DNA from: Heterodera schachtii
Lineage: Eukaryota; Nematoda; Chromadorea; Rhabditida; Heteroderidae
Direction: 5' to 3'
DNA length: 64,000 bases
Assembly (NCBI GenBank): GCA_023374025.1
Contig: SIJG01000008.1
Span: forward strand, 1,232,215-1,296,214
Below, piece after piece: positions 34,786-46,400 of the stretch (position 1 is the first letter of the stretch; each line of letters opens with the position of its first letter). The notes under the pieces were generated by a model. The model saw only the letters and a list, made by a program, of their open reading frames with translations. It made no database searches and was not told the DNA's origin. The position numbers and the translations under genes were made by a program.

Positions 34786-36157
34786 TCAATTCGCTTGGTT
34801 TGCCATTTCCAATGCGCCCCTAACGATCAAAAATTGAGCCAAATAATAAGTGGACAAAATCATTTTCTCCTTGTGGCATGACAAATTGACACCGGCATGT
34901 TCAAGCAGTAACAAAGTGTCGGACACGCAAAACACACAGTAACCGACAAAGTGCATCAAATTGTACTGTAAATGGGTGAAGGATGGAATGGGTAATTAGG
35001 AGGAAATGAGCGGGCAATTAAATGGGGGGGGGGTGATTAAACAATTACAAATGAATTCAGGAAAAAAAGAATGGTTTGCTGAATGACTACCACCTTAATT
35101 CGGTTTATCGACATGGTACCCGTTCCAATTCTAATTAAAAAAAGAAAGCCTTGGCCATTGATGGGGTCCGAAATTTCATTAAATTTTTAATTTCCGCGCC
35201 CTGGCACATGTTCAGTGCCCACCTTTTGAAAGGGCGACTGAAAAAGCGTTCCGCGGAACACCAGCGAGCCGCTGACGACAAAAGCGGTGCTGAGCACTAG
35301 CGAATAAACGAACAGTACGGAGGTACTGAACGGGTGGGAGGCGAAGTGGGGCGACAGGAAGCGCAGGTTCAGCAGAAGAACGTACGACGCACAGCACAGA
35401 GCCAAAGGGACGGACAGACGCCGAAAATGGGCAGAAAGAAACGCCTTGGGGGGGGGGGACATTAAGTTAATGATGAATTGTGGCACATAATTAGTCGAAT
35501 TTCAATGATTACGAAAAAAAACAGCAATTCTTGTGTAATAAATCTTGAAGAAACCCGAAAAGTAAATGGGAAGGTTTCAGCTGAAGTTTTGCCGGTTCCA
35601 ATTCTAATTTTGTATTTTGATTGTTTTTGAGTTATTCATAACGGAATTCAAATTTTAGGAATTTTAGAGAAAAATCCGATCAGAAAGAAGGGAAATTTTC
35701 GATCTGCAAAAAATTAAAATGCTTGGAGATATCAGAAAAAGTGAGAATAACGCCAATTGTTAGCACATTTTCACCATGTAAAAAATGTGAGCAATGCCGA
35801 AAAAGAGGGCACTCAGCGCGAAATTTTGGTCGGCGTTCTCGCGAATGCTTATCACAAAGTCGCCGCAGGCGGCGCAAAGCAAAGCGGCGACCAAAAGGAA
35901 ACGCCGGCGCAGCGTTTTGACATTGGAATTGTGCCAACCGAAATGGACGAACAGCGCAAGGCAAAGGATGGGCAGTGTTTTCCTACAGAAAGCATGCTTC
36001 AATTAGCAAAGATGGCATTTGCATTTGATTGTACAAAAAAATAAATAAAGAAATACACGCACATGACAGTGTATTTAAGCCGAAATTTGTCATTGAATCC
36101 GTTCGTTTGTTCATAGAAAAAAGCAATGGAGAGCAGATAAATCACTAATTTTTGCAT
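34786..36157 (-). CDS. TMEM86/YhhN-family lysoplasmalogenase
   Basis: Multi-pass membrane hydrolase family that cleaves the vinyl-ether bond of lysoplasmalogens. The start at 36157 gives MQKLVIYLLSIAFFYEQ (exon 1, to about 36066). Exon 2 (36000-35762) has KTLPILCLALFVHFGW and CAACGDFVISI, ending ALSALFFGIAHIFYMVKM. The KtLP and GDxxL/I...F..G...F...H..Y pattern is typical of the family. Exon 3 (35446-35226) is two or three hydrophobic helices. A small exon lies near 35130-35098. The last exon (34958-34786) has CVFCVSDTLLLLEHAG and MILSTYYLAQFLIVRGALEM, matching the conserved SDs(l/i)La and YYxAQ.LI motifs. It ends ANQAN. Membrane topology and motif order are complete. The small exon near 35130 is the least certain part. 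Confidence 0.8.
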
Positions 36158-38237
36158 TTTGCGTAAATGCTCTCCTGAAAAGTGACATCATAATTAATTA
36201 TTGGCTTATGTATTGGTACAAATTTTCTTACTGATTATTAATGAACAAATTGTATCCCTTTTTCTTTTAATTATGGGAAAAGAAAAAATTATATAAATTT
36301 TCTTTTTTTTTAATGACGAAGAAATCCAAATTTTTATTAAATGTGTTAAATCTAAAAAATAAAAAATGACCGAACCATTTAAAAAGTCAAAGCATACAAA
36401 TGTATTTAAATGAAAAGAAAAGCTCAAAAATCGTTTGTTAGGACTCTTTTTGTTTGCCCAACGATTTACGGCGGTCGGTGTTCCCCCGCTAGACTATAGG
36501 CAAGGGATAGTGAGTGGCGACGACGGGCGAATGGGTGCATTTAAAAGGGGGAGGGGAGAGAAAAAAGAAATGTGAGAGAGTAGCAGCTGATCAAAAGCGG
36601 AAAAGGGCCATCAAAAGACGAGGGCAAATCAGTTCAACATCACTCACTCCAAAGACACACTGATCACGACGACCCATCCCGATCAGTTTCCCCCGCCCAA
36701 CTGATCCGATCAGCAGCAGCAGCAGCAAGCAGCTAAAACACGGCCACCAGCGCCACCTCCGCCCGTCGTACGTTTGTCCGCTAAACTACGAAAGAGAGAA
36801 AAGCGAAGTGTGAGCATCACATTTAAGAATTGGCCAGTGCAAAAATGTGATGCAAAGTCAAACAATTGAAAACAAAGGTCACAAAAGCACGTGGTTTTGA
36901 CGTTGGGACACAAAAAAATGAGTGAACTTAACAAAATCAATCACTGTTTATTCAACCGACTGAAAAAGTGAGAGAGAGTCAGCCAAATCTTTTTAAGGAA
37001 AAGTATTGTCGAACTCGGCATCGGCCCGGTATGGATGCAAAAATCGTTTTTATAAAATGGCATTCTCTAAACTGTTTAAAAATGGCGATTTTTATTACTT
37101 TTTCATCAGTCCACTTTTTGTGATTTTTCGTTACTTAAATTCTCCCCTATTCGGCACCGCCGGGTCCAACATTCAAAAATTAGAAAAACCTGCTTCCAAA
37201 ATATTAGAAATGAATTCCTAGCGGCGCTTACCAGCACCGGCGGAACTTTATTTTTTTTCTACCAAATCGTTAATAATCTGACGAATATTTCAATAAAAAT
37301 CCTTCTACTGGTGGCGTCTACCGGCTCTTTTCTATCAAAATTTTTTCTTGAAAAGTTGAGGCAAGAAAATGAGTGAGTGTTAATGATGAACAAAAGGTCA
37401 ACATTAGGGTTCGAGCCCCGTGGGCGGGGGTGGCTTTTTGTGTCAGTGTAAAAAAAAATTGTAAAAATAATAACAAATTTTAAAGATGGTCAATTAATTC
37501 AGAGATCGCATCAGAGAAGAGGAGGAGAAAACATCAAGAAAAAACTGACAAATGAGTTCAAATACGAAAAGAGAAAAAAGGAAAGACAAAATGTAACAAA
37601 ATTTTGTGAGACGAAATCCCACGCGAAAATCCGCAAAAAATCCCATTGGGCCTACAAAAGGTGCGGGAGAAGGAATTGGAAGTGTCGTCAACATTTGGCA
37701 CCGTGGTTGGCCACTTCACAAAAAGTGCAAAAATCAAAATCTGACTTTCCTATGGGTTTTTACCAATAAACTTTCAGTTTTTGTATTTCGAATAAATATT
37801 GATTAAATTTAATTAATGTTAAATAAAATCATTGGCCAGTTTAATTTAAATTTTAAAATATTTATTAAATTTAAATTTCAAATAGATTAAAATTAAATAA
37901 TGAGCCCAAAATTATAGAAAATGAAAAAAACTGATATGGAAATGCATCCGCTTTAACTCCAGTTAAAAGTGCTTAAGCCTTTGAGGGGTTGACAGAATTT
38001 ACGGTATGTACAGCTTTATAAATTACATAGCATAAGCCAAAAGGCCTAAATGGTTGTTAACAAAGTCGCAAATTCCTTTGCATATTATGACAAATAATAG
38101 TTGTGACGGCTTTTAAATTTCAGCAAAAGATAACTTTTTGCGGGGATTGGGACTTCCTAATGCAATTTTCGTAATTGCGGACCAACCAATCCCAAATTTC
38201 AGACCCATTTCCCCTAATCAATTAACAAACATTGATT
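36158..38237. other. intergenic, GC-richer block and degenerate core repeats
   Basis: 36440-36900 is GC-richer with a CAG microsatellite (36708-36725) and could be promoter or 5' UTR, but no exon is supported. 37140-37260 holds two degenerate copies of the GC hairpin core (CGGCACCGCCGGG and TAGCGGCGCTTACCAGCACCG). A trace of another is at 37312. Near 37407 GGGTTCGAGCCCC resembles a tRNA T-arm without the rest of a tRNA. Confidence 0.4.
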
Positions 38238-40916
38238 TTAAACAACCATTTTTACTAAAATAATGTTAAATTCAATGTTGATCACTTTTTCATCTTTGTT
38301 CTTTTCCTTTGTCTGATCAAATACCCACATCTCATTCAAATAAACTCCTTCGATTTCGCCATAGTTGCTGTTGCTCACTTCTCCAATTCCGCCATTTTTG
38401 CCTTTTTTGGTGATGTCATTTTGGACCAATTGTCCTCCGGGTTTATTTCCTTTTTCAACACGGTTTTTGTTCCCTTGTTCATTCTTTTGAGTGCTTTTGA
38501 TGCTTTTCTGTTGGAATTATTTAATTTTTTTTATATATAAATAAATTAGGTTTTGATACGTTAGTTGAAAGCTAATTTGATAACTTAACATTTGGGCCTC
38601 GATTTTACTTTTTGTTTGTTAGTAAACAGGGTTCCCAGATCTGAGGCTTTAGCCTCATTTTGTGGTTTTTTGATAGGTCAATGAGGCTAAATTTTCAAAA
38701 TGAGGCTTTGAGGCTTTTTGTGGTTTTTTTGAGAAATTTTGAAGATTTTTGAGGTTTTTGGGGAAAATTCGTCAGATTTTTTAAATTTTAATTAATTTTG
38801 AGAAGTTGGCATAATGTTTTTGGCCATTTTTGTGGACAAATCTGTCAACAAATCGCATTAAAAATTACAAATTTTTCCCGGCGGCGCCTATCGGCACCGC
38901 CGGACCCCCCCCCCCCAGCCCCTTGTTCCCAAAAGTTTTTTAGTAAAAGCGCCCCAGCCCCTTGTTCCCAAAAGTTTTTTAGTAAAAAGCGCCGCAAAAA
39001 AACCAACGATTTTTCACGCGCATCAGAATTTCACAAAATGCTTATTTCGTAACAAAAATTGCTCAAATTGATCATGGACAATCAAAAATATAACATTTGA
39101 AAATTTTAAGCGTGTTTTGAATAAACTTTATAAAAATGAGGCTTTTTGGCACAAAATGAGGTTTTTTTGCTTGCCAAATGAGGCTTTTGAAAATTTTGGT
39201 CTGGGAACCCTGTTAGTAAATGCCTTTTCTCCTCACCTAACAAATCACCCAAAAACCCATTTCCCTTTCATTCTCTTACTTTGGCCGCCCAAGGTTTTGA
39301 TGCTGAATTATGCAGTGGCGTCTGCTGTTCTGCAATAAAGTTATTGTATCTGTAAATCAAAACCTTGAGCGGAAATTTTCAAAAAAAAAAATTTTTTTTT
39401 TTTTGCTGCAAATCTCAGCAAATAGTCAGCTTTATTCATTTTTTAAATACCAATTTAAAAGTCGCAAGTCACGAATCCCCAACCGTTTCGACCCATTTAC
39501 AATCGTTGATCCGAATTCGAAAAAATTCGTTATTTTTTAAATTCACATTTATTCCTCAAATTGATTGAAATGCACGAATTGAAAGCCTGTTTCCTATTCA
39601 TTTCTATGCATTTCGTGCGTTCAATCGATTTCGGCAATTTATATGAATTAAAAAATTACGGATTTTTTGATGTCGGAAGAATCCGCTTCTTGATGAGGGT
39701 AAAATATTGAAAGATACGAAAAATGATAGCGAAAACCCAGCATTGATTTGTATTATTGAAGACCAATTTTCAGAGTATATAAATTAGGGGTTTTGAGACT
39801 AAAACATGAAAACAAGACAAAAGATATACCTAAGATTTCATTAAAGACAAATACAAAACAACTAATTGCTTACCCTTTATTTATTTATTTGTCAAATAAA
39901 AATACCACAGAAGGGCTAACATGCCATGCCACTTACACTGCAGAACGAGGTACAAAAATATATGAAGATTAAATAATACAGGAATAAGGAGATCACATAA
40001 AATAAAGTCACATCAACATTGTAAAATTTATAATTATAAAACAATAAATTAAAATAATTTTCTCATGCAATGTACATATTATTAATGTATTTAGGGGTTT
40101 TAACCCATTTTAGGACTCTGCTTTTAAAAATATTTATAGAGGAGGATGTTGTGATTTCGGAGTTAAGTTTGTTCCATAATTTGGTTGTTCTGTTAATGAA
40201 GGAATGTTCTGTCTTGTTTGTTTTATGTTTAGAAACAAGTTTTTTGCAGTTGAATCTATTTATTCGTTTAAAGAAAGTATAAAGATTTTTTGGGTCTAAA
40301 TGTGAAAAACTATTAATTATTTTAAAAGCCGTGGTTAAATCTATAACTTGTCTACGAACATCAAAGTCTATCAAGTTTGAAAAGTTCAAGACGTTTGGTA
40401 TATGAAATATAAGGGAGATTACATTTTTTTAGCGCTATTCTGGTAAAGTATTTTTGACAATTTTCTATTCTGTTAAGTGCATTAACTGACTTTGGATTCC
40501 ATATTTCTGTTGCATATTCTAATAAGGATCTGATATATGTTTTATAAACTAAGGACCAAATTTTAGTTGATTTAGATTTAATGAGCTTAAATAAAAGTTT
40601 GGATCTATAAAAAGCATTTTTAATTAAATGGGTTATATGTTCAGTAAACTGTAAATTATTGTCAATAAAAACACTTTGTATTATTGAAGACCAATTTTCA
40701 GAGTATATAAATTAGGGGTTTTGAGACTAAAACATGAAAACAAGACAAAAGATATAGCTAAGATTTCATTAAAGACAAATACAAAACAACTAATTGCTTA
40801 CACTTAATATAATTATCGTCTTTTGATCGTTTTTTTGAGCTTTATTGCCGCCGAAAACGAGGCAAAAATAAAACACAAAAAGGACAAAAATTAGACGCAG
40901 CAACATATTTAATGAG
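38238..40916 (-). CDS. novel secreted protein with transposon-filled intron
   Basis: No family recognised. Exon 1 (40916-40802) encodes a strong signal peptide (MLLRLIFVLFVFYFCLVFGG) and NKAQKNDQKTIIILS, ending at a GTAAGC donor in phase 0. The last exon (38507-38238) follows a CCAACAG acceptor, also in phase 0. It reads KSIKSTQKNEQGNKNRVEKG, then Gly/Asn/Lys-rich sequence, then MWVFDQTKEKNKDEKVINIEF and a hydrophobic end. The joined product is about 128 residues, secreted and basic. The roughly 2.3-kb intron contains a LINE fragment flanked by 127-bp direct repeats and a 586-bp hAT-like element. A small extra exon near 39300-39284 is possible. The joining of the two exons is an inference from phase, strand and absence of alternatives. 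Confidence 0.45.
38627..39212. mobile_element. hAT-like MITE with ATGAGGCTTT repeats
   Basis: Perfect 13-bp TIR CAGGGTTCCCAGA at both ends and an exact 8-bp target duplication TTAGTAAA (38619-38626 and 39213-39220), diagnostic of hAT transposition. Subterminal TGAGGCTTT repeats lie at both ends. The middle carries the GC hairpin core (38880-38903) and two tandem copies of the trailer GCCCCTTGTTCCCAAAAG (38918 and 38953). No transposase. Confidence 0.88.
39747..39873. repeat. 127-bp direct repeat, left copy (LINE target duplication)
   Basis: Identical to 40675-40801 except one base (TATACC versus TATAGC). It starts TTTGTATTATTGAAG and ends ACTAATTGCTTAC. The two copies bracket the LINE fragment exactly. 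Confidence 0.9.
39874..40674 (-). mobile_element. 5'-truncated non-LTR retrotransposon (LINE)
   Basis: On the minus strand it encodes the last part of a LINE reverse transcriptase: FTEHITHLIKNAFYRS, YIRSLLEYATEIWNP, LNRIENCQKYFTRIAL, LPYISYTKRLELFKL, DVRRQVIDL, and TKLWNKLNSEI...NIFKSRV. One frame break occurs near 40375. The 3' end (39874-39890) is a short TAAA tandem tail rather than poly(A), as in CR1/RTE-like elements. Inactive fragment. Confidence 0.85.
40675..40801. repeat. 127-bp direct repeat, right copy (LINE target duplication)
   Basis: Second copy of the repeat at 39747-39873. Its last six bases, read on the minus strand, are the GTAAGC splice donor of the secreted-protein exon ending at 40802. 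Confidence 0.9.
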
Positions 40917-41139
40917 ACAACTTTTAATCTAAAGAAAATAGAACTAATAAATTTGTATAATTTAATAATAATATTTTTTATATTAAAATTTAATATAAAA
41001 AAGAATATAGCCAAATTGATATTTGCAAATGCATATTCTTTATTTCATGTGTTAATAATAAATTTTTCCAACACTTAATCGAATTCATGAAGAAGTAAGA
41101 AATAAATGAAAAAAAATTGGGAGCCCTTTCAAAATGGGT

Positions 41140-41410
41140 TGGCCTGGCCGACTTTTGCGTCGTGGATTTTTGCGCCGCCGCGCCATTTGCGCAGCAACAC
41201 TTACGCCGCCGAACACTTGCGCCACGCGACTTTGCGTCGCTCATACAAAATTTATCTAAATTCAAATTTTTTTTTCTAAATCAGAAGTGATTATGCGGTG
41301 AGAAAGACCGCGCGTAAGATCAATTCAACCCGTGGTACTTCTAGGTTTCTCACCCTTTCCCCCGTTATGTACTTGGAAAGTGAATCGGTACGATCCGAGC
41401 CCTACTTTAA
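41140..41410. repeat. GCGCC-rich repeats and transposon-end fragment
   Basis: 41140-41235 contains TTTGCGTCGTGG, TTTGCGCCGCC and ACTTGCGCC-type units, related in make-up to the GCGCAAATGTCC repeats at 24.8-25.5 kb. 41380-41405 ends CGGTACGATCCGAGCCCTA, which reads in complement as a TAGGGCTCGG end similar to hAT-like TIRs here. No complete element could be drawn. Confidence 0.4.
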
Positions 41411-41898
41411 AATTTCAAAAAATTTCATTGGGTTTCAAAAAAGTTCTCGTCATACAATTTGACTCAAGACTTCGTGAAATTATATGACCATAACTTTTTT
41501 ATAATTTTGTAAAAAATTTTAAATTAATATCTATTAGAGAGCACCTAGAGCTTTTGAATGACATCATGAAATATTAATTTGGTTGAATTGAGCTAAATTA
41601 TGAATTTATATTTTTACATTTTTTATTTCCTACCACAAAATGAGCGAATATTCCAACCAAAATGTTAATTAATAGTGTCAAAATGTGAAAATGAATCAAA
41701 TGATCAACGGAAAAGAGATTAATGATCCAAAAAAGTCCTAAGTGTTCTCTATTAGCATTCAAAATTCCAAAAAAATCACACAAAAGAGGAATGTGTTTAA
41801 AAGCGTAAATATACATATTAATGAATATTAAAAAGCGAATAAGTATTAAATAAATTTATTTTATTGCAATAAATTCGTAATATTATATTTTTTATTCA

Positions 41899-42066
41899 AT
41901 GAATTTGTGGCATTTAATAATCTTTCTTATAATTTTCTTTTCTTTTGAAATTGAATCCGGCAAAATCGGACCAAATTTTGATGAAATATTTGGCGAAGAA
42001 TGGGACAAAAAAGAAAGTGAAGGAAACAGAGAAGAAAACGAGCGAAATGAGAAATTTATAATTTAA
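41899..42066 (+). CDS. small secreted acidic peptide (55 aa)
   Basis: An intact 55-codon frame begins with a classical signal peptide (MNLWHLIIFLIIFFSFEIES). A short, highly charged mature part follows (IGPNFDEIFGEEWDKKESEG then Glu/Asn/Arg-rich). There are no Cys. Directly downstream (about 42110-42170) a diverged partial copy reads WDKNEREENGIDKNE, so the mature part was duplicated. No family recognised. The length of the hydrophobic start and compact composition favour a real gene, but an ORF this short can occur by chance. Confidence 0.4.
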   Translation: MNLWHLIIFLIIFFSFEIESGKIGPNFDEIFGEEWDKKESEGNREENERNEKFII

Positions 42067-42414
42067 TAGGAATTTTTTATGGCCAATGTTCTGAAATTTT
42101 CCTTAAAATATTCGGCATATGATGGGATAAAAATGAACGAGAAGAAAACGGGATTGACAAAAACGAGTAACAAATAATAATAAATTTACAAAAAAAAAAA
42201 AAAATTAATTTTTTAAATTTAAATGAAGAGAAAAAAGATTTCGAAATTTTAACTTAATTTTTCTTGCTAAAATTAAATTAAAGATAAAAAGATAGAAAAA
42301 GAAATTTTTGTTTTCATTTTTGGATTGCATGAACAAATTAGGTGCAAGTCGCGACTCATATTTTGAAATTTTTTAGTTATTTTTAATGAAATTTAAAAAC
42401 ATTTAATATTTTTT

Positions 42415-42525
42415 CTAATGCCGATTTCCAAGGCGTCCTTGGACAAAAAGGACGCCTTGAATTTTGTATGACCAGAAGGCCAAATCCAAGGACGTCCTTG
42501 GCATCAAATGACGAATCCCAACTCT
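42415..42525. repeat. AAGGACGTCCTTGG palindromes
   Basis: CAAGGCGTCCTTGG and its inverted partner AAGGACGCCTTG, then CCAAGGACGTCCTTGG, a perfect palindrome. Probably the remains of an inverted-repeat element, ending GACGAATCCCAAC. Confidence 0.5.
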
Positions 42526-42616
42526 TTGCTAATTTATGCACTGGGAACAATATATGCGCGTCTCTTTTTTTAAATTTGGTTGTGTGGCCGCATAACCGAA
42601 AAGTACCAATAAATCA

Positions 42617-43090
42617 GCGTGCGGATCTGTCCTGATTTGGAGGGAGTGACCCAATTATTTTGCTCTGATTTTTTTAAATTCTTCAGAAAATTTGTACTTT
42701 TATGGCATATGTCACAAAACTTTTCAAAATTTTCCACGGCCGTGGACCCTAAAAATCCTTTGTTTTCTTAAAAATTGGCTCAAAATCACTAAATTTGGAC
42801 AATTTTTGGACAAAAAAGTCTTTGAAAAAATGGGCCGCAAAAATTCTTAAAAAATGATTTTGTTGAGCCCGATTGCATTTAAATGTACGATTTGCTTATT
42901 TCCTTCCCAAAATTGTTAAAAATGATCATAGGAGGCGTAAAATATGAAATTTGATATTATTAATTGATTAAATTGTTACACAAGCAATTTTAAGCTATTT
43001 TGCAAAATGTCTGATTTTTGACCCCAAAATCTGGTTTTTTGGGCTCGCTGTTCTGATTTTGAAAAAATGGAGTAGCATCTCAGACTACCC
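42617..43090. repeat. CTGATTTT-type element fragment
   Basis: CAGCGTGCGGATCTGTCCTG at 42617 is close to the CAGGGTGCGGATTG end at 62834. The right part (42975-43070, AAGCTATTTTGCAAAATGTC and so on) is a reverse-complement copy of 62840-62945. Interpreted as two copies of one hAT-like family inserted in opposite orientation. Confidence 0.55.
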
Positions 43091-43413
43091 CTAGATTTTC
43101 CTGAAATTAAAAAAAAGGGATTCATCGGAATTAATTTTGGAATCTCGCAAATCCCGCAGCGAGATCTTTGAAACTTCGAAGAAATTTAAAAATTTGTAAA
43201 AAAAAAACCTTTAAAAATATAGCAGATTTTATAAAGATTTTTGATGAAATAAAGTAAAAAAGGAGAAAATGTAAGAGAAGATTTAATCTTCTGGGATAAA
43301 ATTGTTTTCTTTTTCAATTAATATTTGCAATATGTACATTTGTTCATGTTACATTATTTCTTTCCATTTTAGTGTTATTATTGTTACATATTGCACTTGA
43401 ATTGATCATTCAT

Positions 43414-46400
43414 ATGGAATTGGACACAGTGCCTCAACATCATTCGGTAAAATTGACTTTTTATCCCCTTGGGACCGATTCTTATGTATAATTGGGGTCA
43501 AAAAATCGAAAAAACAAAATTTGTTTTACCACTAATTCGCTGACACTAAGAATTTAAAGTGAAATTGGATGTCTAATCTAAAATGGATACGAAGAAGCAA
43601 ACACCCAATTATCTCTAAACAAATAAATTTTGTTCGGACATAAATGGAGGCCCCTTTAAAATTCACGTATTTTTCAGCAGCCGCCCCACAAATCGGCCTC
43701 CGACTCACGCGTTGCAGCACTCTCCGCCGACGCGGCACAGCAACAACAAAACCAACAAGGACAGGAACACGAAGACGCGACAAACGGTGGTCGAACGGGT
43801 GGTGGTAATGGCCGAAGACGACAACAAAGCCAACCGCAGCATGGTTTGCAAAAATGAATTTAAAAATTGGCTATTTTACATTGGGGACGGGCGAAAGTTT
43901 GCTTATTAAAAAAAATTCGGAAAAACATATTCGGGGTTTTTTGGGGTCGCTGATATTTCGCCGCCGAAATTACGCCACCTTTACAAAAATTCAAACCAAA
44001 ACGATGCCACACTTTGGTTTTCAAAATTTACCACTTTTTAATTAGCGCCAAAAAACTGAAATTATAAAAATTGGGTTTTTTAATGTTTTTCTATGGCGCC
44101 TTATTTGAAAATAGTTTATAAGAATGTGAAAAAATCTATACAAAAAATTTCGGTTGCTGTAATATTTTGGAGGATATGACACCTACAAAAACTAAAAAAA
44201 CACGTTTCTAGGGGTTTCCAAAGCCTAAATAAATCCAATTATTTATGGGTAAACAAAACAATTGACTCTTAAATTTTGTCTTTCCATTTTCAAGAGGAGG
44301 AATACGCGGCGCTCAAATACGGTGCTTCCCACGTCATTCTCCTGTTCGTGCCGGGTAAGCACTTTTTTTGCCATTTTGCATGCCATCGCATATTTTACGG
44401 CATACTTTTTCGGATTTAATCCCCCTTTTTATATGCCCGGTTCCCTGATTACGAATATTACATCCCTTTTTGGCAATCCCGAACCCATATTCTCGGCTCT
44501 AATGCCGTTTAGGCGCCCAATTGACTTCGGCATCCATTCAATGACTATCTTTAGTTTCATAGATAAGTCCATAAATTTTTTTTTGGTCAATGCCTAACAA
44601 TTTCTTGGTATCAGTCGAATGCTTAAATCACGGGATGAGCAAATAATGACTAAGAAAAAGTTACAATGAGATATGAAATTCAGATTTTCAAATATAATCA
44701 AAAAAAAAATTCGTTGCCTTTAGCCTAGGATTTGTTTAGTTATACAACAAATTCTGTAGACTTTGAGCTTTCAGTTGATACCAAAAATGTAGTAGGCATT
44801 TACCAAGTAAGAAAAAAGTCATTGCCTAAGAAACTGACAATGAGGATGAAGCGCAATAGAGCCAAAATCGTTAGGCCTGGCTGAAAAATTAGTTTTTTTT
44901 GCATCCATTTTATATTTTTAGTATCCATTTGTATGGCCGTGGTCACAATGACAGTTGCGTCGGTTGGCTTCTACTCCAAAAATGATGGCCTCTACTTGTG
45001 AGTGTAATCTGTGGTGGTTTGCAATTGAGAGACAGCAAACCGAAATTTTGAAATAAATTTTAAGTAAATTTTCAAAAAACAATTTTTTTTTGGGACCGAT
45101 GGATTTTTTTTTTTTTTTGGTATTATTTAGGCGAATTATTATTTTTCATCACCATTTTTCCCTCTGTTTAGGCCGTACACGCCGTTTCACAGTGACACGG
45201 ACAATGCCGGCATAATTTTGGCCCAGTCAATTGCCAATGCTTTGATCATGCTCGGATTTGTGGTTTGCCTATTTCCACTATTTTATTTTAATTTTAAACG
45301 TTTTTACAAATAAAAAATTTACATTTTTGGAATTTTAATAAATTTTGGTGCCCCGTCCTTTCTCAAAAAAAAAACAAAAAAAATCTTTTCAAACAAAAGT
45401 GCGAAATTCGAGAAATTGAAATAAACTTTTGTTCGGATTCGGATTTGTGGTTCAAAATTGGTCGAACTGAATGTTACCTTTTATGGTCAGCATTTCAAAA
45501 AAAAATCTCCAAGAACACTTTGGCATTAAAATTTTTGAAATTTTTTCATTCAAAAAGGCGGGCTGGGCACCACCATCGGTAAAAAGAGATTTGGGCAAGT
45601 TTGTTGAGTTAATTTAAAATTTTCATACAATTTGCAATCCCATGACAAATAACTATTTTTGACTCCAATTTCATTCAGATTGTTGCCACTGTCATCCTGG
45701 TCGTGCTCTATTACTACCGTTTTTACAAAGTGCAAAAAAAAATTATTTATTCTTTTTGCTAATTTCTTTTATGTTTCTTATCAAGACAATCCATGGTTGG
45801 CTCATCGTCAGCACTGTTGGACTGCTCACCCTGTTCAGCTTCTCCTTCATTCTGTTAGTTTTCTTATGGGTCTTGCTTAAAAAATTTTGTTTTTTTCTAA
45901 CAGAATAAGGACATTTTTTTAAATTAGGGAGCATCTTATTTCATGCCGCCGGTCCTTAACTTCCGAAAATTAAAAAAAAAAACTAAAATTAAGAAAACAA
46001 ATTTTGAAATGTTTTTCTGGCGATTTTTTCTAAAGTTTTTTAAATTTTTTCGGTGTGTGGGAACATAATGCACTCCTACATAAGGACAATTATTAGCAAT
46101 AAGGGCACTCTTGGATCCCTGAAATTGAAATTAAAACTTTTTTTTTCAAATAATAAACAATTTCTAATTTTTCTCAGCGAGATGTTCAAGAACTACAACA
46201 TTCCGCTTGACTATCCGTCTCTGGTCATTTTTCTGTGGAACTGTATGATTTGTCTTGATTTTTTGCTTTAATTTTATCAAAAATGCAAAATCGAGTTTCA
46301 GGGTGTATGGTCGGCATGATTTGCATCCATTGGAAGGGCCCACTGTTGTTGCAACAAGTATTAATTTTTGCATATTTTCAAGTAATAAAATTAAAAAAGG

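Noticed and set aside
36710..36940. Minus-strand frame ending in a Cys run
   Set aside because: The Cys run is the CAG microsatellite read in another frame; no other support.
37395..37440. tRNA T-arm-like GGGTTCGAGCCCC
   Set aside because: No matching D-arm, anticodon stem or acceptor stem could be found around it.
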